From NCBI GenBank assembly GCA_030844895.1, contig CM061232.1, positions 85,315,769 through 85,379,768 on the forward strand: DNA of 64,000 bases. Reading direction: 5' to 3'. The position numbers were made by a program, and so were the translations under genes. The notes under the pieces were generated by a model that was not told the origin of the DNA, did no database searches, and was given only the letters and a program-made list of their open reading frames with translations. Positions 9,918 to 22,076 of the stretch are shown one piece after another. Each line of letters opens with the position of its first letter. The stretch's first letter is position 1. The DNA is from Ambrosia x helenae (Eukaryota > Streptophyta > Magnoliopsida > Asterales > Asteraceae).

Positions 9918-11556
9918 TTTTGGATAACATCTGTTGTTGCAGTGGATGTTATGTTATTTTAATTTCATCTGCTTGAAATATGTTATCTAATATCTATTCA
10001 AACAATAGTGTCTCGAGTATTTTATAGTAGTTGAATATTAATTTTTTTAATTGTTATATGGCCAATTTAGTAGATGTTGATAAACAGTATGAAACAGATG
10101 GTTATAGTAACTTAAGTCACTTATATGTAAATATTCATTTTAGTTTCTTTAAAATATTAGTTACAATGCGTAAATTTCACGTCAGTTTTTCATTGTTATA
10201 ATATATATGTTCATTTTTTAAATATTTAGAAACAATAAAAGAGTTCAAATCATTTGTAAGAACAATAGTTTTAATTGTTTAATAAATATAAAAAGAATAA
10301 TGTTTAAATTTATGGTATCTTTCCATCTATATCCTTCATCTGTACAGTGGCCATCAAAGACTTTTAGGGCTGTTTCGACTGTTTGTAATTCTGAATTTCA
10401 AAAGGCTGATGTAATTTAAAATTATAGTATGGTTAACATCTGTTGTTGCAGTGGATGTTACTTTATTTTAATTTCATCTTTTTGAACTTTTGTTATCCAA
10501 TATCTGTTCAAACAATAGTGTCTCGAGTATTTTATAGTAGTTTAATATTAAATTTGTTAATAGTTATTGGGCCAATTTAATAGATGTTGATAAACAGTAT
10601 GTAACGGATGGTTATAGTAAGTTAAGTCACTTTTTTTGTAAATATTCAGTTTAGTTTCTTTAAAATATTAGTTACAATGCGTAAATTTCATGTCAATTTT
10701 TTATTTTTATAAAATATGTTAATTTTTTTAAAGTTATAGGAACAATAAAAGAGTTCAAATAATTTGTAAGAACAATAGTTTTAATAGTTTAATTAATATA
10801 AAAATAATAATGTTTAAATTTATGGTATCTTTCCATCTAGATCATTCATCTGTACAGTGGCCATAAAGACTTTTAGGGCTGTCTCGACTGTTTGTAATTC
10901 TGAATTTCAAAATACTGATGTAATTTACAAAGTCTGTTTTAAAACTCTGGTTTTATCATCCTTCAGTTGAAAATTCTAATGTATCACAGTTGTTTGACAA
11001 CATTTGTTGACAAGGCATCAAATATTGTATACCTTGACCTTAGAATAGGTTTCAATAGGAAAGTTTATTGTTAGGACATTGAAACTAATGATAATATTCA
11101 TACTAATAATTTAAAACATAATACATTGTGAATAAAAACTATTTCTTAATACTGAAAATCATTTCTTCTATCGTAAATAGCCGTATTGTTTCTTAGATTT
11201 TTATTTACAAAACTTTTATCTGTAGAGTTGCCATCATAGACTTTTATTGAATTTGAATATCTGTTGACAATGCTATAGTTGTTGATAAACTTTATTAAAC
11301 AGATGGTTATAATAAGTTAAGTCACTTATATGTAAATATTCAGTTTAGTTTCTTTAAAATATTAGTTACAGTGAGTATACTTCATGTCATTTTCTAAAAA
11401 AGTTTGTCATGGAAATATTATTTATTTAAAATATAATAAGTCGTCAATAAAAACTATAATTACATATGTTATAGATGCCAATTATTTTTTGTAAATAAAA
11501 GTCTTCAAATCATTTGTAAGAACAATAGTTTTAATTGTTTAATTAATATAAAAAAA
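9918..11556 (+). repeat. About 509-bp tandem repeat, two full copies plus a partial third
   Basis: The unit opens AACATCTGTTGTTGCAGTGG at 9926 and again at 10435. A third, partial unit runs from about 11282 to 11556, where the copia LTR interrupts it. The units are AT-rich and non-coding. They follow the 3' end of the RPA1-like gene within Helitron H1. Confidence 0.85.
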
Positions 11557-12056
11557 TGTAGATACACGAAGTGCGACTAATGCTATTGAATTGCTAATCA
11601 TATCTTGTTTTGTCACTTACGGACGATCGAAAGTGGAATTTAGAATGGTCGAATGTAGAAATAGAGGTCGAAGGAAGATTTTATTATGTATTGTGTTGAT
11701 TCGCCCAGTTTGTTTGGTCGAACCTACACATTCGCCCAAACGTATGGTCGAATGTGCAGGTCTATATAAAGGCTGAATCAGTTTTTAATATTAACTTTTG
11801 GTCATTTTGTTTCCATCCTTCAAGTGTGTTCTCTCCCTAGGGTGTCTTTGAGTCTGATATTATTATATATCATTGTAAACATCATTTTGTAAAGATTATC
11901 AACTTGTTTATCATTGAAATGAAAACTTTGAATGAGATTTGTGTGTTTTGCTGATTATATTATCATTTTGTAATCGATTCAGGGATTCCGCACCTGAATT
12001 GATAGACTTGTTTGATCATAGTCTTTGTTTTGACAATTCGATCCTCACATACAAAG

Positions 12057-12069
12057 TGTTATCAGAGCC
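12057..12069 (+). promoter_or_regulatory. Primer-binding site, initiator tRNA-Met type
   Basis: TGTTATCAGAGCC differs by one base from the usual TGGTATCAGAGCC and lies seven bases past the LTR end, as is typical for copia elements. Confidence 0.8.
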
Positions 12070-12339
12070 ATAAGGATCAATCAACTACGATTTGATAATA
12101 TCAGAGCTGATTTGGACCCAATTTTGATCAAAACTTTTCTGTTTTCAAAGAACAATTGAAATTGATGAATATTGAATGATTTGAACTAGTTTTTATGGAT
12201 AAAATCTAAAATTTTCTTTGTTAAAGTTGTTCCAAATCATATCCGAAGCAAAGCCTGCAAAACATCATCAAATTTCATCAACATTTGAAAATTTTGGATC
12301 AAAATAACTGATTTTCAAAGAATAACCGTTTTTCAAAAT

Positions 12340-12630
12340 GAAAGGGTCGAACCTAGGGAGAAACGGTCGAGAGTGTGGTTTTTAGGTCGAATCAGGAGTT
12401 TTTAGGTCGAACGTGGATCTTATTTCGGTCGAACCTAGATATTTTTAGTGTGTTGTTGTTCATTCGACCACTTGTTTTACATTCGAACCATCGCAAGGTC
12501 GAAAGAGGATTTATTTGGTCGAAAGTGAGAAGAGTCTGTTATATTCTACCTTCGAGTCTTCAGAAAGGGTCGAACCTGGTCAGAATTCCACATTCGCCCC
12601 ACGTTTATTGATAAAAGGTCGAAAGTAGAA
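12340..12630 (+). repeat. Cluster of GGTCGAA motifs in copia leader
   Basis: The heptamer GGTCGAA occurs about eight times in this leader and four more times in the LTR (11646-11750). The nested solo LTR at 16521-17096 has the same motif and its CATTCGCCC partner. The clustering is far above chance for AT-rich DNA. The role is unknown. Confidence 0.7.
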
Positions 12631-12681
12631 ACTGTTTGAAAATTTTTCTAATCGTTTTGTGTTTTATACTTTGCAGACGAT

Positions 12682-13089
12682 ATGTGGAACTTTCCAACAA
12701 CACCACGACCTAATACAACACCACAACAGCAAGTGACAATGGATCCTTGGTCAGTAGCAGCTCAGAAGACGACTAGTCAAGCATCCCAACCAATCAATTA
12801 CTTGGCGATGACTAGTTCGATGCCACAACAAGTTGCACAACCACCACAACAACCCATGGCTGATTACTGGGGAGTTGCAGCAGCTGCGGTACACTCTCAA
12901 ACTACCAATGCTATTTCTACGCTAATTCATGACTTATCTTCAGGTAGCGGGAGTCGTCCACTCAAGCTGATGGAAATGGTGGATTATAACCAATGTAAGA
13001 CCAAGTTCAAGATTCATTTGGAGGGAATGGGAATGGAAGGCACTGAAGCTTGGCAAATGATTGCTAAGGGGTATGTAGCTCCAGCTTAG
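12682..13089 (+). pseudogene. copia gag, N-terminal fragment
   Basis: The 135-residue frame starts 613 bases after the primer site. The first hundred residues are rich in Q, P, T and A. The part from about residue 95 (LKLMEMVDYNQCKTKFKIH) resembles the start of the copia Gag domain (DUF4219/UBN2 type), where a W/C-x-x-K-F-K-x-H-L segment is usual. Gag would form the particle that packages the element RNA. The frame ends at a break, where an AGCTT-type filler repeat leads into an unrelated LTR, so the CCHC knuckle and pol are absent. The TAG that closes the frame comes from the junction sequence. Confidence 0.7.
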
Positions 13090-13115
13090 CTTAGCTTAGC
13101 TGAGGAGTCGTCCAG

Positions 13116-15379
13116 TCTACTCGACTCACTTTACCGTATATTTACTTTCCCATTAAATAAATATACTAGGATCTCGTCGATTCGATAACATATATTTTTA
13201 TTGTTAAGTCCATATGCTCGTTTTAAACGTTTAATCGTTAGATTATTCACGTTATTTTTCTCCCACGAATAAATTCCCAACACTTAGGAAAGTGTTATGT
13301 ATTTTTCACCCGAATTATATATTTTAAATCCTTTAAAATATATATACTCATCTTTTCATTAGACGTAATAATATTTTACTCATTCGTCCGTTTTTACGTC
13401 TTAGTCCGTTAACACGTCGTAACATGAACACGTCCCTATCCGATCACTTAACTTATATATATTTTGTTAATTTTCCAAGTTCCAACAATATGTATTCTTG
13501 AAATTATTCATCCTTTAATTTCTACATATTTTTACTTAGAAGTTTATAAACAACATTTGTATTTTTAATACAAAGACTTGGTTACTTCCACATAAAAATG
13601 TTCCAACACTTTTATATCCCCATTTATATAAAAGTGTTCATTTTTATACAAGTTTTCACCAAGTTTTTAATTTATCTATTCTTATTATAAAAACCTTTGT
13701 TTTTGTACTTTCCCAACATGTTGGTAATTTATATTTTTATAAAACTTCATTTTATAAAAATATATTTCTATACAAAAATATATTTATCTTTTTACAACTT
13801 AACCTTGGAAAGTTAACATTTTACATTTTTTGACACCAAACTTTTCAAAGCCATATTTTTAGATTCAAGTTTCTAAAAATGGCATTTTATGTTCCTCAAC
13901 TTTTAAAGTTACTAAAGATCTCCTTTAACTTTCAATAGTGGCATTTTCTTCCTAAACTTTATCTTGTCATCTTTGTCATAATAGATCGTTAGGATGTCTT
14001 AACATTATTAATAGTCCATAATCTCCGACTTGGTGTTTTAAAGTTAGTAAACTTTAAATATGTAGATTTATAATCTTCCAACAATTTACAATTTCAACAT
14101 GTTCTTAGGAATTGGATATTTATTTTATAATGTTTTAAACCATCTGTGGGTGTATTAACTTTATCTAAGTGATCTTCACCCGAAACAACCTCTACAAACC
14201 CAAAATAAGTAACTTTCATCTAGAAAATATCACCAAATAATCCATCAAAACTCACGGCCAACTAGGAGTTTTTAACTGACTCATTTATTTTTAATAAATC
14301 ATATAAAAACTTGTTGTTAAAACCTTTGCCTAAACCTCCCCAAGTACAACTTGTAAGTTAGACACAAAACTAAATGTTTAAACAAGAAAAGTGTAGAAAC
14401 TTACCACTTGTACAGGGCTAGGGATGATTTCAATTTTAATAGATCTTGAAGGGGTTATGAGTGTTCTTCTAAAAAGGTTGAGCTCCAAGCTAATAACATT
14501 CTTGAAAGGGTTAGGTTTTAGGATGATTTTAGGAGTGATCCTTTAATGTTTTAGAGTGTAAAAGAAATGAAAAAAAAATGTGAATGCTTCTTGGGTGGAC
14601 TTGGCTGTAGATAGACAAGGGAACCAATATAAGTATTGGTTTGATGAGTGTTGGTGTAGGATTGCTTATAAATCTCAACAAAATCATAAAGTACCATTAT
14701 TCCACTAATTAAAATCATATATCCATGCTTCATATCTAGAAAGATATTGAAACTAAAAGATTTTTCTCATGATTTGGGCAGGGGAACGATTTGGTTATGG
14801 ATTTTGTGGGGTCCATATGAGTGGAAAATATCTACAACAATTTAGTTACAATCCAATGTTGTAGTTAGGCTTTATTCGGGTTGTAATCGGATTTTATTAA
14901 TGAGTTATCCGGACATCAAAATCGCCTTTAAATACCCTTAAACATAGCCTAGTTTAAGTGTTGGCAAGTTAGTTAGGCTTTCGTTGGGTGAAATTATAAG
15001 TTATACGCGTATCAGGTGCGATACGCGCACTTTATTCGTTACCGGGAGATTTGTATGTAAAGTTTTCACTTATGGTTTTGGAGTTCCAAAACACATTATA
15101 TTTTGTGAAAATACCCTTTATTTTATATCCTGGGTGTCCGGGATCCTTTTCGTTTATTTAATTTTTACCGGGTAATCACCATCGTCCGTTCCAGACAAGT
15201 TTACTCGCACGAGATTTCGTCGTGCGTCAACATTAAACATGTGCATCCCTATGCATCTTATGGGGAATTTGCTATTCTCTAAGGCAAAATTAATCCAATT
15301 AATTTAAATATGCACTTAAACCGTTAATTACATATACTAATTACGTACGGAAACACATCGATTTTTGCCGGATGTTACA
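13116..15379 (-). repeat. 3' LTR of LARD-like element, truncated
   Basis: It is collinear and nearly identical to 23436-25694. Its outer 1.36 kb is missing, and the break lies right at the fourth hairpin repeat. The left neighbour is broken copia gag, with about 27 bp of AGCTT-like filler between. Confidence 0.92.
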
Positions 15380-15394
15380 TTCTCCCCCGTTAAG
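15380..15394 (-). promoter_or_regulatory. Polypurine tract of LARD-like element
   Basis: On the minus strand this reads CTTAACGGGGGAGAA, directly before the 3' LTR. Confidence 0.75.
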
Positions 15395-18300
15395 AGAATT
15401 CCGTCCCGGAATTCAATTCAAGTTATTCATCACAATAGTATCCTGGAACAGGGCGGGTTGTTTGCGCTTCATGAGATCTCCTCTTTCCTAAGTGAACTCA
15501 GGTTCACGCTTAGCACTCTAACAAACACAACATCATGATCCAGCTACGACTAAGCTCTTGGACATCCCACTTTGACACATCTATCGGTTTCCCGAAATAG
15601 TAGAACTTAACGTCAACCGGACTTCCGTCGGTCGAGGAATTGACAACACTTCCTCGGTCTTGACTTGCGGAATTCATCAAGAGTCCCCCTAAGCTTTTGA
15701 TCGATATCTCCGTGCCACTGGAGTATCAAGAAGTTGGCCTACTACAATTTCTATGCTTATCGACACCCTCTTGGAGTATGACTCTCAGTGAAAACCTATT
15801 ACTAGTTCGAAGTTCTTAAGGCCTATGCCTTGTCCGTATGATTTCTTAATAGGTTCTCATCTCATACAAGCAGTCTATAATCTGCAAGATCTAGTGGCCA
15901 TCTCTCGAATAACTCAAACCAGGTTATGTGTCTATCTCCGTCTGTCATTCGACGTACTAGAGATGTATATGTATGCCCTCCGAATGGCTTTGAGCAGTAC
16001 ACCCCGAACACTGGGATGATGATTCCTATCACATAGGAATTTTGGTGATGAAGCTCATGGATTCGATGTGCCACGGACATCAATCGTATCAACGCGGAGC
16101 AGTTCCGTCAAGTACGTTCAATTAGTTCGATAATGACGAGCCATACTCATTGCAAATATAGTATCACACGCTTGTGTACAAAGTTTGTCGAACTTGAGGC
16201 GGAACGACTACTACAATCCGATATAATGGAAGTCGACAATCCAGTGTCTAGCCACGACTCTCCAAGAGTATAGGTAGCTATACATGTGCCTCATCTCGAA
16301 GCCCAGATGAGTACGGAATGAGAGGGTTCCAAACGTCAATCAATCATCACTTGGGTCACCTCCCGACCACGGGACACCTCGGGTGGCATGGTAATGTTAA
16401 GCATGTGATTTTACCGCACCACATAAGGGTCATAAAAGTCCCCTTGGAAACCTCGTCGGGTATTCCATTTTATTTATCCTTCGGCTCAACTCACTTTACC
16501 GTATATTTACCTCCGCATTATGTGAATCCGGTTACGGACCGAACTCGTGGATCGAATATGCATAAACAACTCGGTTTCAGACGGGAGATTCGAGACGAGA
16601 CAGAAATACACGATAACAACGTCATCACAGATTCGTATTACTACAGAAACGGTTACAGACACTGTCATCAGTAGGATAAACATCTATCTCGAGGCCGGGG
16701 AGGTCGGGCATGACCTCCCCCTTGAGAGCATTCAAAGTACCAACTCAAATCACCAAATGAACAATAACACATGAGATTGCTATTTATAGTCCAAAACACC
16801 AGTTCCACGTTCGCCCTTTTATGATGGTCGAATGTGGAGTATTTCCACATTCGCCCGTTTAGACTGGTCGAATGTGGAGTATTTCCACATTCGCCCAGTT
16901 GATATGGTCGAATGTGGAAAACTTCCACATTCGCCCAGTATGATTAGGTCGAACCTGGCTCAGTGTTTTGTCCTATATTAACAAATGCGTCAGATCCATA
17001 AAATGCCCTTATGGATCACCACAATCTCATGTAACACACTACTAAGACTCAACCCTAGTCTATTCGACAGTGACGTCCACAGAAAGTGCATCAACACATT
17101 AAGATAAATATACTAGGTTCTTGTCGACCGAACAGACTATATTCAAAATGGGACTTTATTTCCGTAGAACCCTCTAGGTACTGAATTTCTACCTTCCACC
17201 TGAGCAATTGTGGTTAATGGTACTAGGGTGCCTAGTAGGGGCTGATGGAGGCCGAAAGTTTTTGCGTCGCTTTCACCACTCAGTTCCCTGACAGTAAGCA
17301 GTGTATACATGACGCCCGGGCCGTACGATTCCACAATCCTCGAGAATTTCCAGTCGACTCAAACACCAATGACCAGATGCTTCCAGCACCTAGGTCAATA
17401 CCGGAAAGAGATATATGAAACATCTTAAATTGTTGTTGCAACGGACAGAGTATAAGGTTTCTAGGACATATCAATACGTTGGTCCCCATTGCGACAAGTA
17501 TACAGAACACCATTAGCTACTCAAGACATGTGTATCCAGTACTAGTTCTGTTATATGTGCCTCATGGGCATCGGCAGTCCCTTCGGTAAGTCAAATTTGA
17601 ATAGCACAGGCCACACGCCCTCGAATTGACTATCAGATCTCATGTAGAGATTTGAGTGAAAGGAGTCCTGAAACCGGAATCCTCACTCGCCGATGGTTCC
17701 ATTTTTTTTCGGAATCTTATTAGGTAAATGGTGAAATCGAGTCATAGATGCATGCATTTAGCATAGATTTCACATTTGGCTTGACGACTTCATGCGCCCA
17801 AGTCGTTACTTAAAACAAACGAACGACTGAGATCGCACCACAAGCAATAGTCTTGAGCCTTCCCATAAGGCATCCCATTCAATGACCCAGTTAGTCACAC
17901 ATATGGGCGCAATATGTAAGCCTTCAAGCTCATCCTGTTTAGTCAGGTACCATACGCCCTGACCTGGCAGCTCACATTTCTATGGTGTCTCCAACAGTGT
18001 CTGTACCAGGTTTTCATAAGACCTCCGAATCATGTACCAGGGACTTCACCAATGCACGCCCATGGGTGGGTCCACAATGGTATTTCCATAATCATCTGTA
18101 TGACACGTCGGCATGTATGACATCAAATGAATCCACTGGGATGAGCAATATGAATTGAGTCTTTCAGCTCTTGCTAGTCCCAAAGGTACGGGTCATAATA
18201 TTGCTCACAATCCCTCGATACCTTCGTGGTTCAAGATGCTTTCGAAATCCCTTACCACGAGCCTCGCCTCTTCATGTGTGGATCCTGGGATTTCTTCTCG

Positions 18301-21300
18301 ACATTGGTTTGCATAGCCGATTGTTAGTCGACCAAATTGCGCGTAAAAGGTTAAGGCTGGGCACGGCGTCACTGATGCCTTAGGTTCTGAAGATGTAACA
18401 CTCACAGAATGCGTGAGCATATACAGGGGTCGACACATGATTCGGTCAATTACTCAGACGACCACGAGACTCATAGTAATACATGGGCTAACACTCAAAC
18501 TAGAGTGTCTTGTTATGACTTCTAGAAAGTCCGTTGGACATCCGAAATCTTACATAATCAATGTCGGCACTACACAATCAAACAAATAGAACAATGACAA
18601 CAACACATCCACGAAGCACATTAACTAGGGAACACCGCACAGAAGTGACACGTCAACAGAGAAGCATGACGACACGGCAACACCCGCAACCGGACAACTC
18701 CACAACAGAGAAGCATGTCAACCAGGCAACACCGCAACAGGAACCGCCTGACACAGGGAAGCACGACAGCAAGGCTACGCTACTGCAGGAGCAGTAAACA
18801 ACAGGAATGCATCATCGACAATGCAGCGCAACCACATGGATAAGCAATCAGCAAAAATAATGCAACTGCAAGCATGCACAATGGCTGGGGGGTAACACAG
18901 CAGCATGAATGCACACGACAATATGACGCTCAATATGGAAAATCCACAGTCCATATCAACAGAAAGATCCGTTATGGTGAGCACGTATCCCCGTGCGTCT
19001 CAGATCACTTGTGGAGGCGGGATTTGTATTCATGCCTTCGCCCTCAAGCCTATCCTCTATAGGATCAATGGTAGGAACGATTAGGTCAACAAAGGTATCC
19101 GTAATCATAACAGAAATGGGAACGATGGGTTCCGCATAATTTAGCAGACTTATCAGGCCAATATTGTTCTTAGGGAGAACGATCGTAGGCCCAATATAAG
19201 TCATTCGAATAATGGAAACTGCGGTATTGACAGACTCAACCCAAGCCTGAGAACCATCGTCAATATTAGTCTTGGCAGGAGCCCAAGGATAGATAATGAG
19301 GGAGCCAATGAAAGCCTCGAAGAAATGGAATTAATAACAACGAATTTAACAGAGACACAGACATGGTCATAGCGGCTTGGCATGGGTCATAGAGACGTCT
19401 TCATTAACGACATTCACCTCTGCAGGAGCCTCAAATACATCAACAACATCAAGCCTAACATGGAATACAGAGACAATGACAACAATAAGCTCAACAAGAG
19501 GCATGGAGACAACGACATCAAGCCCGATAAGTGCTACAGAATCACTGACAACAACCAACTCAGTAAGAGCTACATACTTAGCAAAGACATCAGGATCTAC
19601 TTGAGCCATAGAACAATAATAGCAGCAACAGCAGCAGGGTCAGCGGAAACCTTAGACTCGTCGTAGTTATTAGATATGTAGTAAATAGTATCTATAAGAC
19701 CTAGAAACTAACCTACATCTTTTTCAGTATCAAAGATAGTGGTCACAACAAGAATAGTAAGTAGAGGTAGAAGGATCATGATTTGTCGAGACACCACGAT
19801 AAAATGGAAACGATACCGAATATGGCAACCCAGCCGAGTCATCCTCCTCATTAGAGTCCTTTTGCATATTATTTTGGCCTTAGCACCGATAGCCATCAAC
19901 TGGAATGCCTCTCCGCTACCTAAGCGCGACCAGTGAACTTCCTTCCTGATAGGCCATGCAGTGGGAGTATCGAAATACGACAAGAGATTAGGCAGATCAC
20001 ATTGTCCATAACGAATGGATCTAGCAACCTTAGTTTACAGACTACCGTGACGAGGGGAAGCAACGTCTCAGGGATTGATGGAAAACACTTCGCATCGGTT
20101 GTCACCCTACAGAGATAACTAGTCTCGTCGTCGTGACGAGGGCGACAGACGTTATTGCAACAAGAGCAATGGAATTGCCATCCCATGGGTAAGTTTAATT
20201 TAACAGAATCGCGTGATCACTTCCAGTAGTCCGTCATTTGATTTTCGAGGGGGATTTCAATGTCAGCAAGAAGCGTCTTGCGTCATTTGACAAATATGGA
20301 ACACCCTTACGATTACGATTCCCAAAGTGTGGTTCCACTTTCTAGGATTTATGACGGATTTAGGCACAGTACACGTATCGAACCTACTCTGGCGTTCATC
20401 GACTGAAGCGAGACTACCAATAATCCTTGAAAAACAAACAGGAGGTAGTTAGAGGAGTCTTATGATAACCTTTGCACCTCAGGAAAGTAGTATGACATAA
20501 GTACCAATATGCTAAGCCCATCACAAATCATCTTCCGGAATACGATCCAGCGCTATTGCAAAGGGTGTTAATCCATACTTGAATACTCAATACATCGAGT
20601 AGTGGCTTCCCATGAGTTAATCGTATGCACTTTCGAGTGAGTCCATCGCCAAATGCTGACTGGGGCTTGCTGTTCCACTACACGCCGTAATCCTAACACT
20701 GGCAAACGATGTCGCGGTCATGATTAATGGCCAAAATTTTCGACATCATCGAAGTTTAGCAAAGCCCTATGATTCGCGGATGTGTAATGTGGCATGCTGA
20801 TTTCACCATCAGTCCATTATTGCATGGGAACAACCGATACTGTCAATTCAGACGAGGGCTATCGAGCCTCCAGGATAACAATGATCAAGCTTCCTAATCC
20901 CGCAACTTCGATTCTGTCTTCCTACAGGAGAAGAAAAATACTCGACCCTTAAGGACAACTTGGGCATGCCTTAGATCGAACATGACTTATTCACCATGAT
21001 AACACAGCAGCACACGGCCACGAGTCTCATATCTGATCCACGCAGGGTCCCGTTCTCAAAACGCACTGGTCTAGCAGGGACGCACCCTCGGTCTTCACTG
21101 GGTTCCGGGTATAACCTTCCACGCACCGTACTCGACATTTCTTGCTTCGGTAGGCCGTGTATTATTGTACGTCCGCTCCTTTGGAAGAACTTTGTGGCGG
21201 AGGCATTCAACTCCTACACAAGGAAACTTTCATATCCCATTCCTATCTGGAGCGAGGGTTTGCGTCAGATTACTTATATGAATAGACATTCGTGCTCTTC

Positions 21301-22059
21301 CGTGCTCGTACCATAAAGGTAATATTGGGTTAGCTAGGATCGAATTCTAGGGACATTAACGAGTCTTCCCTTTTAACCCATTGGCCAATCAAAAACTAGG
21401 ACTGAATCTAAAGAATAGGAACAAACAAGACAAGGAGTGACCACCAATCCCGGCCCTAGCGCCCACCAAGGTTACCGTGCACCCCAAACTATTATTACGT
21501 GTGCACCCGTAATGATAATTTGCGTTGCCAGGTAACCTTGTTGCCCGCTAGTTCCGAGCTTCCTGATCCAAAACAAAGATTTCATACAACAAAAGACTTG
21601 GTCTAGTTTCTCCTCCAAATCATAAACAACACGGCGACATCCATTATCGCGATAGAGATTAGTCCTTCCGATCATCCCGTCTACAGGTAAGCGAGTGAGC
21701 TCCTCGTAGACCACAGCATCTTTCCTACTTGCTGGTACCGGTGATCGATGCAAGAGTGCGGACTAATGTGAAGCGTGACACGACATCCTTACTGGCAAAA
21801 TATCCGTACTACGTATATGTATTAACTAATCTTAGAAAAATGGATTTCTATGCAACATAACATTCTTATCCGTATTTTCTAATACTTCATATATTGACAC
21901 ACATGGCTAGTCGGTCGGAATTTCCCCTTGTACATCCCATGTACAAATTTCTTTCTTTTCTAAAAATATTTTGTTGTGTTTTAGTTTTGAAAACTTTGTT
22001 TTCGAGCCGAAACCGGTTATAGTCTAGATTTTACAAAAATGCTAGTTCGCTATAACCTT
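15395..22059 (-). other. Non-coding interior of LARD-like element
   Basis: The interior is more GC-balanced than its surroundings. Apart from the nested solo LTR it holds no recognisable domain on either strand. It includes one extra copy of the LTR hairpin motif (16501-17113), interrupted by the solo LTR. Confidence 0.65.
16521..17096 (-). mobile_element. Solo copia-type LTR, 576 bp, with TSD CATTA
   Basis: The ends are TGTGAATCC and CATCAACA, flanked by the 5-bp direct repeat CATTA (16516-16520 and 17097-17101). Read on the minus strand it starts TGTTGATGCACTTTC and has a TATA-like CTATAAATAG. It contains three near-perfect palindromes built from GGTCGAATGTGGA and TCCACATTCGCCC. The motif links it to the copia LTR at 11557. 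No internal region is present, so it is a solo LTR. It landed in the loop of a hairpin repeat. Confidence 0.9.
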
Positions 22060-22072
22060 GGCTCTGATACCA
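22060..22072 (-). promoter_or_regulatory. Primer-binding site, initiator tRNA-Met type
   Basis: The minus strand reads TGGTATCAGAGCC, a perfect match, four bases inside the right LTR. Confidence 0.92.
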
Positions 22073-22076
22073 CTTC

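Larger units (their letters stand above)
11557..13088 (+). mobile_element. Truncated copia-type LTR element (LTR, PBS, gag start)
   Basis: A 5' LTR of about 493 bp runs from TGTAGATACACG to CCTCACA (11557-12049). A primer site and a gag frame follow, and the element breaks off near 13088. Pol and the 3' LTR are missing. It inserted into the third 509-bp repeat unit of Helitron H1. Confidence 0.8.

Noticed and set aside
19367..19666. Frames with V/D-rich and T/S-rich translation on both strands
   Set aside because: They mirror each other over a region of biased composition; neither shows a domain.
20971..21316. Overlapping frames of 79 and 106 codons in the LARD-like interior
   Set aside because: No gag, protease, RT, RNase H or integrase motif could be matched; they are probably chance frames in less AT-rich DNA.
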